NCBI GenBank assembly: GCA_000697055.1 | Contig: JNDT01001640.1 | Coordinates: 1-20,701, forward strand | Length of the DNA: 20,701 nucleotides | Source of the DNA: Saksenaea vasiformis B4078 | Taxonomy: Eukaryota; Mucoromycota; Mucoromycetes; Mucorales; Saksenaeaceae | Reading direction: 5' to 3' | Part shown: positions 7,310 to 16,395 of the stretch, piece by piece | Layout of the letters: each line of letters begins with the position of its first letter | Position numbering within the stretch: position 1 is the stretch's first letter | Position numbers and translations under genes: made by a program | The notes under the pieces: model-generated | Databases searched by the model: none | What the model saw: only the letters and a program-made list of their open reading frames with translations | Told to the model about the DNA's origin: nothing

Positions 7310-8709
7310 TTAATGATGTGCTTTTTGATCCCATGACACTTTCAAGATTTCCCGCTTCACCGTGCTATCTGATTCAAACACCTTTTCTACCTTGAGTCTA
7401 TCTCCATCCGCATCAAGCGTTTTTGTCAACAGATCACAGAAAGGAAGGATACCTCCCCCAACTCCAAAATAGACCGTCTTGGCAGCAACGTACCTAACCC
7501 CGTACTGAGTTCCCCATCGGATCAATGACAGCTTAACTTACCCAACACCTTCTGGCTTCTGAAGTGCACGTTGGAAGACGCGGATCAGGTCCGGTAACGA
7601 TTGCTCGGAATAGATGGTTTCAGAAGTGACAATCATGTCATACTTGTCACCTTGAAGGACATCCTATCACGGGGCACAAGCTGAGTCGTATATTGTCAAG
7701 TACGCAAAGGAGACATACCGGCAGACCGCTCCAGTCACCTGTGAAAGCCTTTGTGCGACGACTCACACGATCCAATAATTCTGGCATTTTGTCGATAGGT
7801 AGTTCAGCTTCAGCATCGCATGTAACAGATTCCCCAATGATTTGGTCTTTTAGTTCGCCATCTTCCTCGTTCTCATCATCTTCCGGCTCGGAATCCGATG
7901 CCTCTGACTCCTCAGGTTGTGTTTGTTCGTCTGCCTTTGTTGTCTCTTGTGTGGTTAAGACGGTGTTAAGGAGGATATTAGGTATTGTGATGTAGCGGAT
8001 CACTTGCTCATTGTAATCTTGAACATCGACAGTATTGTCATCACTTTGTGAAAGCAAATACAACGATGGTAGAGAAGATCCGCATCCAAGCTTTTAACTA
8101 AAAGTTAGACCCCTTCTACCAATCTGTTTCTCTCTTACCTCCAGCACTTTTTTACCAGAGACCTGGTCTTTAGGAAGACCTGCTAAATACTGCACGAGAT
8201 CAACGGAACATTCCCAGGTCTTAAAGCCACCTATCGGTTTCTGTTAGACACATCGGCTAGGCACGAACCCTCGATTACCTTCGTACACACCGCGGATAAG
8301 ATCGCTGTTACCATTAAGATTCAACATGGAGACTACCTCAGAGACGTTCGAATCTTCGGCCAAAGTATCCTGCTCGGCCATTTGAAATCGAACGTCGGCT
8401 AAGGTACGCTTATATAAGGTCGCACCGGCAATGGAAAGGATATCTGCCTGAACTGTGCTTGGCAGTTGTGTGAACTAATCGATATTTAGCATCAATAATG
8501 TAAACAGTGTATTTGTACCTGTATATCATATGCTCTGCATGCCACTTTATTAGATTCGTCTTGCAATGACAGATCATGTAACGATGATTCCAACTGCTGC
8601 TTGTCTTCTGTCTCCTCTATATCGAGATCCTCGCTCTGAACCAAAGATCAGACCGTGTTATTAGAAGAAAAACGTGTATACTTACTGTGAAGTTGAATTT
8701 GAAGGCCAT
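7310..8709 (-). CDS. HPM1: Histidine protein methyltransferase (HPM1/METTL18 family), 7 exons
   Basis: Exons on the minus strand are 8,709-8,686, 8,635-8,519, 8,474-8,279, 8,230-8,139, 8,090-7,719, 7,663-7,542 and 7,493-7,310 (1,107 nt, 368 residues). The six introns are 44-55 nt and all junctions keep frame. Family landmarks appear in order: MAFKFNF at the start, GVYEGGFKTWECSVDLV (about residues 107-123), the SAM-binding VLELGCGSSLPSL (141-153), VQDYNEQV (166-173), GDWSGLP, TSETIYSEQ (280-288) and KTVYFGVGGG (313-322). The family transfers a methyl group from SAM to a histidine; yeast Hpm1 and human METTL18 modify ribosomal protein uL3/Rpl3. This copy has an acidic Glu/Asp/Ser insertion at about residues 192-225, between the QDYN motif and GDWSGLP. 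Start choice follows the family's MxFxF opening. No clear AATAAA was seen downstream. Confidence 0.93.
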
Positions 8710-9291
8710 CGTACGAAGTGATCGCGCAGTTTGGGCTCCTTCCTGGAAACAGTCCTCTTCAAACGAGCAAAACGGCGGACAAAGAATACCGGATAAAAAA
8801 GTAACCGCATTTTTCAAGGGCTTAGAAGGCACTTTCCAAACACACCTAGACAAATGGCGGGATCATATCAACAGATAAGAAAAAAAGATATCATTAGATG
8901 GAGACTTCAACCCGTGCGAGTCTACGCACATGTGTACCAGTAATAAAGCAAAGTGTAAGTGTCATGAGAACAAACAAGCGTAAAAGCGCAATCTCAACCG
9001 CTACTTCCACTTCCAATATCTCGTAAACTACGCATTCAAATAAAAAAACGAAACATAACACCATCACTGCCTTAATTTTCTCTATTTTCCAATATTTTTT
9101 TTTCGCCAAAAAGAGCCTGTTGTCTCCCAACGTCGACAATTTTTTCGCCTATTTTCGTTGATCGCATCCCAAACACCGAGATCAACCTACGATCTTCTCA
9201 AGCTTCACCAAATTAACATGGATTACCATAGGAATCATTTCCAATTTATTATTCCTGTTCTCTCTTCACAGGAGACCCGTCATGATTATCA
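8710..9291. other. Intergenic region upstream of HPM1
   Basis: This holds the presumed HPM1 promoter. A minus-strand open frame at 8,894-9,139 lacks an ATG near its start and reads as low-complexity hydrophobic residues over AT-rich sequence, so I do not call it. No RNA gene or repeat is evident. Confidence 0.5.
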
Positions 9292-10492
9292 TTAGGCATA
9301 TAGCCTACAATTCTTCGATAACAAGTAATTGAATCCGATATCCCTCTCCAACAAGGCAACATCGTCAATAAACACGATACCATAATAATTGTATTTTCCT
9401 CCACGCACAAACGCCTGCTCCATCGGATCGTCCGAATACTTATATTCCTTGTCCATGCCCGACCACATCCTCATATCCCTCTTATGTGATTGGCCAACTC
9501 CAGCTCCTGCAAACAACTTGATAACTTCTTCGTCGATCTTCTTCAAGTCATCCTTATTCAATTCAGCTATCGTATAGGACTGCTATTCTTATAGGCAAGA
9601 ATACGCACGACTGCATCTGTGTTGTAGTTATGGGTCTTTATCTGCAGGTTTTAGACAGCGTACTGGCTACAAACTCTATCGACTTCAGCGATCCCTCTCC
9701 TGGCATAAAAACAACGTTCGCGTTGGTCTTATCCATACCGCGCACAGCTGCGTTCAGAGACGGCCCATACAAAGTTAAAATTATAGGCCGATTCGCTGTG
9801 CTCGATGGCTTGATTTCTAACTTCAAAGAGCTGTTGACTGCGGACAAGATCAGCTCCGAAACCCGTACTAATGATCACTTACAATATTCAGAGAGTTCTC
9901 TTTAGGAAGGTCTCCCTTTTCCCTTTCGGATCTCCATCTGCGCCTGCAATTGGCAATCCGATGCGGTCGTCCATATCCGGGACTTTCGCCTAAGGCAATG
10001 CATTAGATGATACAGCTAATCCTTTGACTTACAGCGGCGAAGACATGCGAACGATAGTCATGGTAGCCCGCAAATGCATTGAATAGGATCACCTCGTCAT
10101 GTTTGGAGAATGCATGTCTTTGTGGAAGATCTACCTTATATCCACACGTAATGACATCGTGGTTGGCAGGTCTAGAGGAATATTAACCATCAAAATCACA
10201 TTTAACGTAGAATGATTTTCTTACAAATATTTGAGAATTGTCTCCCTGTTTTATCATCTGCAAATGATCTTCTATCTCCTCAAGTTTTATTCCATTGCAG
10301 ATATCTGTCCATTGTTGGAAAAGCGAAGTATCTTCGCCGGAGAGACGTCTTTTTGAAATTGTTTGTGAGAAGGCGTCGAAACTTTCTTTGATGGGCTAGG
10401 TTGAAAGAACTATCAGAACTTTGCTATGGGGAATAGTTATATCGTACATTCCATTGGTTAAGCCGATCTTTTGGCTGTTTAACGGCGGGCAT
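9292..10492 (-). pseudogene. Decayed multi-exon gene, family unknown
   Basis: Coding-like blocks run on the minus strand. MPAVKQPKDRLNQWN (10,492-10,448) is followed by a clean 52-nt intron and then an exon (10,395-10,225) with SFDAFSQTISKRRLSGED and LFQQWTDICNGIKLEEIED. Next is a block (10,171-10,033) with VDLPQRHAFSKHDEVILFNA and FAGYHDYRSHVFAA, a clean 43-nt intron (10,032-9,990), then KVPDMDDRIGLPIAGADGD. After that come a block near 9,640-9,850 and a final frame (9,292-9,561) ending NYLLSKNCRLYA. Splicing the 10,224-10,172 gap by its GTAAG...CTAG ends puts the next block out of frame. A TGA interrupts the block after KGKRETFLKRTL, and the last two blocks join only after a one-base change near 9,563. 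The gene therefore looks dead, or the sequence has indel errors. I do not recognise the family. Confidence 0.5.
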
Positions 10493-11165
10493 TATGTTTC
10501 CATAGTGATAGTATTTCGTCCAAATCCTTCCGTAATGAATTTAACACACGTCTCTTCAGTTCTTCACTATTGCTTGTGTCAAATTTTGATGTTCGGTACT
10601 GCACCGTGAACGCTCTGCCAGGTGCTTGTATGGAGGTGCGGTCTTGGAGGTGCGATAGGAACGATCGGCAGAACTGGTTCAATCTTCATCATCATCGTAT
10701 GCGCGCAAACGGGGTTTGTAGCGGCTTCTTGTTCCATAATCCTTGCACGTTCAGTCTGCCGCATACGTTGTAGGTCCTCCCCTTCTAGCACTATCGTAAT
10801 GTCCGCCCAGTATTTATTAAAGTGCGGATATTATCGCATGAAATACAGGATCGTTATTGTGTCTACTTAAAGTGCGGATACACGAGTAGCGATATGGCTA
10901 CAATGACTCCTGCCATCGCCTCGTTGTGCTAGCAGCTGGCCATGGAACTTCCATTAGTCGGGAAATGTAGGAATTGGAGCACATCCCGCTTACGAAGAGC
11001 AACGGTGCCACCGCGCACGAAATCTGAAGGTTACCCCCTGCGACACTATCGTATTTTCCGTCACGGTCCAAGAGATCAAGGTCGGTGATGTTTCAAAGTT
11101 GAGTCAACAAAGCGAGTGGCTCTGGAAAAGATAATCCATGACCGCGGTGACACAGCGATAGACTG
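10479..11165 (-). pseudogene. Frameshifted coding remnant, possibly continuous with the ORF upstream at 11,166
   Basis: Coding-like stretches succeed each other on the minus strand in changing frames. From high to low coordinate they are: TVYRCVTAVMDYLFQS near 11,120-11,165; GGNLQISCAVAPLLF and, in another frame, GGTVALRKRDVLQFLHFP near 10,950-11,050; NEAMAGVIVAISLLVYPHF; NKYWADITIVLEGEDLQRMR with QTERARIMEQEAATNP near 10,740-10,820; and KFDTSNSEELKRRVLNSLRK with DLDEILSLWK, ending at a TAA at 10,479-10,481. At least three frame changes and a nonsense codon separate them. Same strand and close spacing suggest one ancestral gene with 11,166-11,675. The family is unknown. Confidence 0.4.
10817..10880. 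repeat. 14-bp direct repeat flanking a 36-bp insert
   Basis: TTAAAGTGCGGATA occurs exactly at 10,817-10,830 and again at 10,867-10,880. On the minus strand both copies read YPHF, and dropping one copy plus the insert would rejoin LLVYPHF to NKYWADI in one frame. This looks like a small insertion with a duplicated flank inside the decayed gene. Confidence 0.6.
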
Positions 11166-11675
11166 TCATCTCAGAATCATCCTAGCAGCAATTGTCTGCG
11201 GCTCAATCACATACTCCAATAAGCAGAGCACACGGTACTCTTGTGAGAGACGGTTCATCCCAAGGTTTGCACGTTTCAGATCAAGTATCATAGCCAGCAT
11301 ATCTTCGATCGATGCGCCATCAGATACAATCTGCGCGGCTATTTCGTCAAAGAGCGCAGAAGACTTGGCCGTCAGTCCGTGGTCATTGAAGTCGCTGATC
11401 AGACCTTCCAGTCTAGCGGCAGGGATCCTTCGGGGAAGGTACGTTGTGAGGCGCTGAACATGATCCGTGTGCAGCAAGTTTACGATACCGGATAGACAAA
11501 GTTTCAGTAGCGAAAGATCGATCTCATCCAATACGTCCTGCTTTTTCAGGATTCTCACAACTACAACGTCAACGTCGCGTGCAAAATCATTGGAGGGGTT
11601 GTCGATGCCTGGATCGAATAGTTCATCACCTTTCAGGTCAGAAGACAATTTTGTATCTACAAAACTTCCGAACAT
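11166..11675 (-). CDS. Hypothetical protein sharing its N-terminus with the TIR termini
   Basis: The frame from ATG at 11,675 to TGA encodes 169 residues. It opens MFGSFVDTKLSSDLKGDELF and continues with helical sequence such as DFARDVDVVVVRILKKQDV, DLSLLKLCLSGIVNLLHTD, ARLEGLISDFNDHGLTAK and RLSQEYRVLCLLEYVIE. The frame is open further upstream to about 11,744 without an ATG. The bases just before the ATG (GTAGGCAG) could instead be a splice acceptor, making this an internal exon. The first 54 nt match the inverted-repeat arms of the left element at about 41 positions. Coding-like remnants continue downstream in other frames, so the protein was probably longer. I do not recognise a domain. 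It may be a mobile-element or lineage-specific multicopy gene. Confidence 0.5.
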   Translation of the reverse strand: MFGSFVDTKLSSDLKGDELFDPGIDNPSNDFARDVDVVVVRILKKQDVLDEIDLSLLKLCLSGIVNLLHTDHVQRLTTYLPRRIPAARLEGLISDFNDHGLTAKSSALFDEIAAQIVSDGASIEDMLAMILDLKRANLGMNRLSQEYRVLCLLEYVIEPQTIAARMILR

Positions 11676-11845
11676 CTGCCTACGAAAATACCCAATGTGT
11701 ATTAACGAGGGAGAAGGCAAGCATCGGGGCAAAATAGTGGCCAATATGGCTAATCTAACATGACTGATGAGTTATCTGTTCCTGAATAGATCACAGTACC
11801 GCCAACTTACTGGATGGCGAGGTGCAGACTCAGTTTAGCGTTGAG

Positions 11846-12367
11846 ATGCCACAAATTCCCTCTGCAACGACTGCGAATGACGAGAAATCAGCCATACGGG
11901 ATGAAAAGCACGCAGTTCTCTGGGCATTCGACGTGTTGAACGATGACAACACAACACATAAAAATGCGCTTCGTGTGGCTAAGTTGGGCAATCTGAAACC
12001 TGTTGCATTTATGGATGAGTCTGGAACAGAACACGACATTCTTGTCACCGAGAGTTGCACGAAACAGCTATCTAAATGCAACAGCCAGTTCTTTTTCCCA
12101 CTTTCCCCCAGCAAAAAGAGAAGCATCGATAAGATTGCTGAGCAGCCAGCATCGTTGTATCATGTGGTCAACGATGGTCCTTGGACAAATATTCTGCAAG
12201 ATGAGCAGTATGTTGAGCTGAATGACGATCTAAGTATTTCCATACTCAATGGAGACTGGAGTCGATGCCCAGCTCAAGGCTATCCGTGCGCGCAGATGCT
12301 AAGTCGGATGATTTTGATGGAGGGATACCAGGGACTGCTGGTGAACTGTACGGGGATCTATGGATGA
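11846..12367 (+). CDS. Hypothetical protein, 173 residues
   Basis: The frame is open upstream of the first ATG (11,846) and ends TGA at 12,365-12,367. Residues read MPQIPSATTANDEKSAIRDE, then AVLWAFDVLNDDNTTHKNAL, AKLGNLKPVAFMDESGTEHD, and later NDGPWTNILQDEQYVELNDD and LSISILNGDWSRCP. It is polar and balanced in composition, without signal peptide, membrane span or recognised motif. It sits head-to-head with the minus-strand ORF at 11,166-11,675, 170 bp between start codons. The open frame could be the first part of a longer gene whose remainder is lost, since downstream plus-strand frames are short. Coding is likely from length and composition; function is unknown. Confidence 0.5.
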   Translation: MPQIPSATTANDEKSAIRDEKHAVLWAFDVLNDDNTTHKNALRVAKLGNLKPVAFMDESGTEHDILVTESCTKQLSKCNSQFFFPLSPSKKRSIDKIAEQPASLYHVVNDGPWTNILQDEQYVELNDDLSISILNGDWSRCPAQGYPCAQMLSRMILMEGYQGLLVNCTGIYG

Positions 12368-12386
12368 GCACCTCTGCTTGGACAAC

Positions 12387-12780
12387 TTAATGGCTTTTCT
12401 CAGCCTGAGACGATTTGGATATACTTGGAGCTGATTGGTAAACCCATGGAGCAGTATAGAATACAGGTTTCCTTGCTATCCCAGGACCTAGCTCTTCTGG
12501 GAACAAGGAGAAGGTGCGATACTTGAGCAAGCCTTTCGCCCAAAGATCACATGCGAAGTGTAAAAATGGCGGGACAAGCCAAGAGGCCTGCCGATAGAAT
12601 TTCCAGCTTCGTAAGCATTGAAATCCTACCATCGCCAATACCACTATCAACAAGCAATTGATGAACCTTTCCAGTACAGTTGAAAAGGTAAATCCGTTGA
12701 GTGATGTTGAATGCTGCGCACTTCAGCATGTTTGCCCTCATCCATCCGTTAAGAATAAGGTAGCTGAAAAAACCTGGCAT
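12387..12780 (-). other. Overlapping minus-strand open frames, probably decayed coding sequence
   Basis: Two frames overlap. One (12,547-12,780) starts at an ATG and reads MPGFFSYLILNGWMRANMLK, with FNITQRIYLFNCTGKVHQLL and VDSGIGDGRISMLTKLEIL. The other (12,387-12,653) continues with YRQASWLVPPFLHFACDLW and FPEELGPGIARKPVFYTAPW. A single frameshift would join the first half of one to the second half of the other. No domain is recognised. The two converge on the plus-strand ORF ending at 12,367. Confidence 0.3.
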
Positions 12781-13149
12781 GGCAGTGAGGAAAGAGGGAG
12801 TAACGGATTAAAGAAAGAAAAGTTTTAAAGTTTGGTCTAAAATATCCTGATAGATAGTACACAATGAACGCACAATGAATAGAAAATGACATAAATCTGA
12901 CTTAATCTTCGCGTTTTCCGCCGTAGTAATCATTTTGCTTTATACTCTTGCAATATGCTCTTTGTTCTCATGATATCTGATATTTGGTCTTGCTGTCTAT
13001 GTCGGAAGTGACGTGCCTGGGTTCATGCAAGTTTCCTTTGTTTGATCGACTACAAATAAGTTACTATATTCCCACCTATCTTTAAAGACTACAGATTGTG
13101 TTCATGTTGCTTCACGTTCTGTTTTTCTCTAAAGCAAAAGAAAAGAGCG
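12781..13149. other. AT-rich intergenic region
   Basis: No open frame of note, RNA gene or repeat is seen. It could contain the promoter of the short plus-strand ORF that follows. Confidence 0.4.
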
Positions 13150-13299
13150 ATGTCTGGAACAAGATATTATGCGTATGACAAGGATCTACAGACATGCCAC
13201 TTCATCTCTGTACCACCTAGTAAAATTGCACTCGCAGAGATACTTGGGAGGAAGATCGAACATATATTTTTCCTTCGCTATGATTTCTTTAATGGCTGA
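13150..13299 (+). CDS. Short hypothetical ORF, 49 residues
   Basis: ATG at 13,150 opens MSGTRYYAYDKDLQTCHFIS, then VPPSKIALAEILGRKIEHIF, ending YDFFNG and TGA. A plus-strand AATAAA follows about 75 nt after the stop (near 13,375), just beyond an A-tract. It has no signal peptide and no known motif. It could be a first exon or a free-standing small gene; chance cannot be excluded. Confidence 0.3.
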   Translation: MSGTRYYAYDKDLQTCHFISVPPSKIALAEILGRKIEHIFFLRYDFFNG

Positions 13300-13393
13300 C
13301 TTATGCTAGGCAAATTCTATCCCTCCTGGTGGAATATATGCAAGAATCTGTTTTTCTTTAAAAAAAAAAGACGGAAATAAAGAAAAAATTCAA

Positions 13394-13771
13394 TTAATAG
13401 TACCGAGCAAGTGTAATGCATTCTGCTTTATCAATGTGAGCAACTGTAAGACAGAAAGACTCCGCCGCCCCAGGTAGAGAAGGTATCATCAGTATGACAC
13501 ATCTAGCAAGTCGATATGGATCGACTTTGACGGTGAAGGCTCTAGTTCTGCGGGTTATCACTGCCGTCTCCATTGGCAGCAAAGCATTCTCCAAATGCGA
13601 TACCCATAGGAATTTTGGGCGCCTCCGCACTAGCTTTCTCTCAACTGTCTCTTTTAACGCCAGAGACCCAACAGGCCCTCTCTGATCAGTGCGGAGAATC
13701 AATCTTCCATCTCTCCCCAATTCTTCCAATTTTGGTGTATTAAGCCACCGCTTTACTGCACATTTTGTGCT
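13394..13771 (-). other. Open minus-strand frame of 125 residues, status uncertain
   Basis: The frame is open from just after a TAA at 13,772-13,774 to TAA at 13,394. It reads VKRWLNTPKLEELGRDG, then RLILRTDQRGPVGSLALKE, RRRPKFLWVSHLENALLP, AFTVKVDPYRLARCVILM and FCLTVAHIDKAECITLARYY. There is no ATG in its first half; the only Met near a plausible start is METAVITR, two-thirds in from neither end. The upstream end approaches the start of the carrier gene at 13,793, so a missing 5' exon would have to overlap that promoter. It may be a fragment of an older gene. No family is recognised. Confidence 0.3.
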
Positions 13772-13792
13772 TTATCTTGCCCTGAAAACACA

Positions 13793-15332
13793 ATGTCGAC
13801 GACATCTCCATCAGTTACCGATGTGACACCGAGAAAGCCTTCATCGCAATCTATATATCATTCCATAAACACCGCATTTACGTCGCACAGAAATATTCCC
13901 ATTCCATCGTTCGTTCAAGCTCCATACAACAGTACATCGGTAGTAAAGCATCACAGTAAACGCCAAAAAGCCAAGGACGCAACTTCAGTTGGTGGTTCAA
14001 CGGCTATTGCACGAACACTTGTGATGCAGGGGCTTTACCTATTCTATAGGACCCCTGTAAAGGTACAGCCTTGACGCGAGACTAAGGCTGACTGGAACAA
14101 AGCTCTTTCGACCATTACGTGTAGATTATCTTATCATGGCAAGAGCGTTACTTCCTGTAGACGAAGTACCCACAAAACGGTTTTCATTTCGCTATACGTC
14201 GATAGGGATGATATCGCACGCTGTGAAGACAAAAGGAGTAAGTCCGCCCTTTGAACGGCAGCAATTCTTAATGAAGATGAACTGTAGTGGAACTTTATTC
14301 CCCGGCATATCTTGCCACCTCTGCTAGCAAATACAGTCATTGGCACAGTTCTTTACACGACCTATATTGCTTCGTTACCAATGTTCCATCCACCCTGCTC
14401 CAACTCGCTCCATCGGCCGTTTCCACCACCACCATTCTCATCCGTGTTTCTTGCAGGTAAGCTCCTTGATCGCGGGCTTCGGGAAGATAACGTGAAAGTA
14501 GGATGTCTTGCGGGTGCAGCACAGTCCATTGTTGCAGCGCCTCTTGACTCACTCAAAGTACGATTTGAAGTCAGCGATCTTTTAGAGGGAAAACACAGTT
14601 CGATGTATCAGTTTGCAAAATCGACCTTGAAGGAACTAGGTATTGCTAGCGCCTATCGAGGGTTCACATTAACATTGATGAGAGTAAGTACCGGCAAAAA
14701 GATAAGGACTTTGGATTAACTATCCTACAGGATTCATTGGCATGTGGCTTGTTCTTTGCAACATTTGAATGGGTGAAACAGCAAGGCTATTACCATTTCG
14801 TGGATAACATGTATGGCTTTCAAGTAAATTCACATCGGACGGCAAGTGAGCTCGAACAAGGCTGGGACGAATATGATATCATTGCGACACCGAGCAGGCC
14901 TCCGCTGATTTTGACACCGGCTTTTGTCATCCTAGCTGGTGCTGCAGCTGCTGTTGTAAGTTTGAATTACAAAAACAGAAGAGCACTACTGGCATATAGC
15001 TTACACGCAGATAGTCATACCAGTTAATTGAACATCCATTGTCCAAGATTCACAGCATATTCTACATAGAGGAAGGCCAATCAGAATTCACAAACAAAAA
15101 TTCTAGGGAGTCAGTTCGGCAACTTTACGCGCGTACGTGGGAACAGTGTAAGCTTCAGGTACGACTAAATGGTGGTAGCTGGCGCAAATTCCTGTACCAT
15201 GAATTCGCAAGTACCGTGGTCAAGGTTGTGCCTGCCACCAGCATAGGTTTTCTCGTATTTGAGTTGGTGAAAAGAGAGGTTGACTTTAGAAGCACGGATT
15301 TCGAAGAAGCATATACACGGCTCACGCTGTAA
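13793..15332 (+). CDS. Mitochondrial carrier family (SLC25-like) protein, 5 exons
   Basis: Exons are 13,793-14,062, 14,103-14,237, 14,288-14,683, 14,731-14,955 and 15,015-15,332 (1,344 nt, 447 residues). The introns are 40-59 nt and every junction is in phase 0. The carrier signature P-x-D-x-x-K is clear as PLDSLK (residues 220-225) in GCLAGAAQSIVAAPLDSLKV. It is followed by an AYRGFTLTLMRD helix entry and the LACGLFFATFEWVKQQG segment typical of an even-numbered helix. A degenerate third signature, HPLSKI, is at 349-354 after ILAGAAAAVSYQLI. At 447 residues it exceeds the usual ~300, with a polar N-terminal extension of about 70 residues and extra loops. It resembles a divergent carrier group found in filamentous fungi. 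Substrate cannot be told. It presumably acts in the inner mitochondrial membrane. Confidence 0.88.
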
Positions 15333-15550
15333 TATTTTTAATGATCGACTGTTTCCTTGTACATATTGTTTATTGAAGTTGTCCTGTTGGCCAGCGCAAT
15401 ATAATTATTAAGCGATGCAAATTGTTTCAATTTAGCGCCTGGTGCCAGTAATACATGATGCGACGTAAATAGACATGCCATCTATTCAAATGTGTCTGTA
15501 GTGCTTCTATTAGATTTCTGCGTATGCGTAGCAAATGCGAGGATGTCTAT

Positions 15551-16244
15551 CTATTGTTTAAAAACGTATTCATTCCAAGGAAATGGTTGAAAAGCAGGAC
15601 GTGTCACAGACGAATCGACTGCTGTATCTAATATAAGTTCGTAGAAAGAGACGTCCAAATATCGACCAAATTTGTGACCGACATCGTGAAACTTTCCAGC
15701 GAGATTGAAACCAAAGGCTGAAAACAGGCTGATGGATGGTGCATTCTCGGAAGTGATCGCAGCTACCAGCTGATTAGAACCATCGGGACGGACAACGAAA
15801 GAACATACCAATCAAGTTACGTAGCCGCATCTTTGTTGCAATTCGGATCAGCTCCTGAAGCAATGTCCGACCTAATCCGCGGCGATGGTAATCCAGATGG
15901 ATATACAATGACATCTCCGCCGTCCTAAAATTCTTCATATGTCAGCGAATGACAGGCGTATAAAATACTACTTGCAGTGTGTATGCAGGATAAGCACGGA
16001 AAGCGCCAAGCGATCCGTAGGCAATGATCTTGTTCGTCGCTTTCTCTTCCACGACAATGATTGGATAACCTTTTGCCCTGGTGTCCGCGTACCATGCCTG
16101 TCTGTTCTCCAGAGTCACCGGGTCGTAGAGGAATAAAGCCGATGAGTTAAGTATACGTTCGTTGAAAATCTCGAGTATGGAAGGAAGATCTTGTTCCTTT
16201 GCTTCACGAATGGTGTACCATTCCTGCGACACAGAATTGCTCAT
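15551..16244 (-). CDS. GNAT acetyltransferase, phosphinothricin acetyltransferase-like, 3 exons
   Basis: Exons are 16,244-15,972, 15,932-15,809 and 15,762-15,551 (609 nt, 202 residues), with introns of 39 and 46 nt. In-frame splicing needs the acceptors CATATGAAG and GGTAG rather than the nearby TTTTAG and ATCAG. The order of GNAT motifs is intact: TIREAKEQDLPSILEIFNE near the N-terminus, the LENRQAWY segment, YPIIVVEEK and KIIAYGSLGAFR strands, then RTAEMSLYIHLDYHRRGLGR (about 94-113). That last segment carries the acetyl-CoA loop (HRRGLG, with His where Arg/Gln is usual). Then come NLIAAITSENAPSISLFSAF and GHKFGRYLDVSFYEL. This layout matches PAT/bar-type N-acetyltransferases, which acetylate phosphinothricin or methionine sulfoximine-like amines; the real substrate here is unknown. 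The start is the first ATG and fits family length. Confidence 0.9.
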
Positions 16245-16395
16245 ATTGGGAAGAAATCGGGGAAAACGTTATCAAAGAAGGCAATCTCGACCCAAAAACG
16301 ATGTGAATCGAGCAATATCCCGCAAATGACGTCAAAAAAACAACCAATCGCGTGATTTTCTTGCCTAGGAACAGAACCATCAGTGTCACGATCGG

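Noticed and set aside
8894..9139. 81-residue hydrophobic minus-strand frame upstream of HPM1
   Set aside because: It starts without an ATG, its hydrophobicity follows from AT-rich sequence, and no splice or poly(A) support is visible.
12547..12780. LLVDSG motif as a retroviral-type aspartic protease
   Set aside because: The flanking residues lack the hydrophobic strands and second motif of that family, and no reverse transcriptase or integrase sequence is nearby.
13394..13771. Firm gene call for the 125-residue minus-strand frame
   Set aside because: It has no usable start codon and its upstream side collides with the carrier gene start, so it is listed only as an uncertain open frame.
15801..15935. 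TTTTAG and ATCAG acceptors in the GNAT gene
   Set aside because: Both put the following exon out of frame; acceptors a few bases away restore the conserved GNAT sequence.
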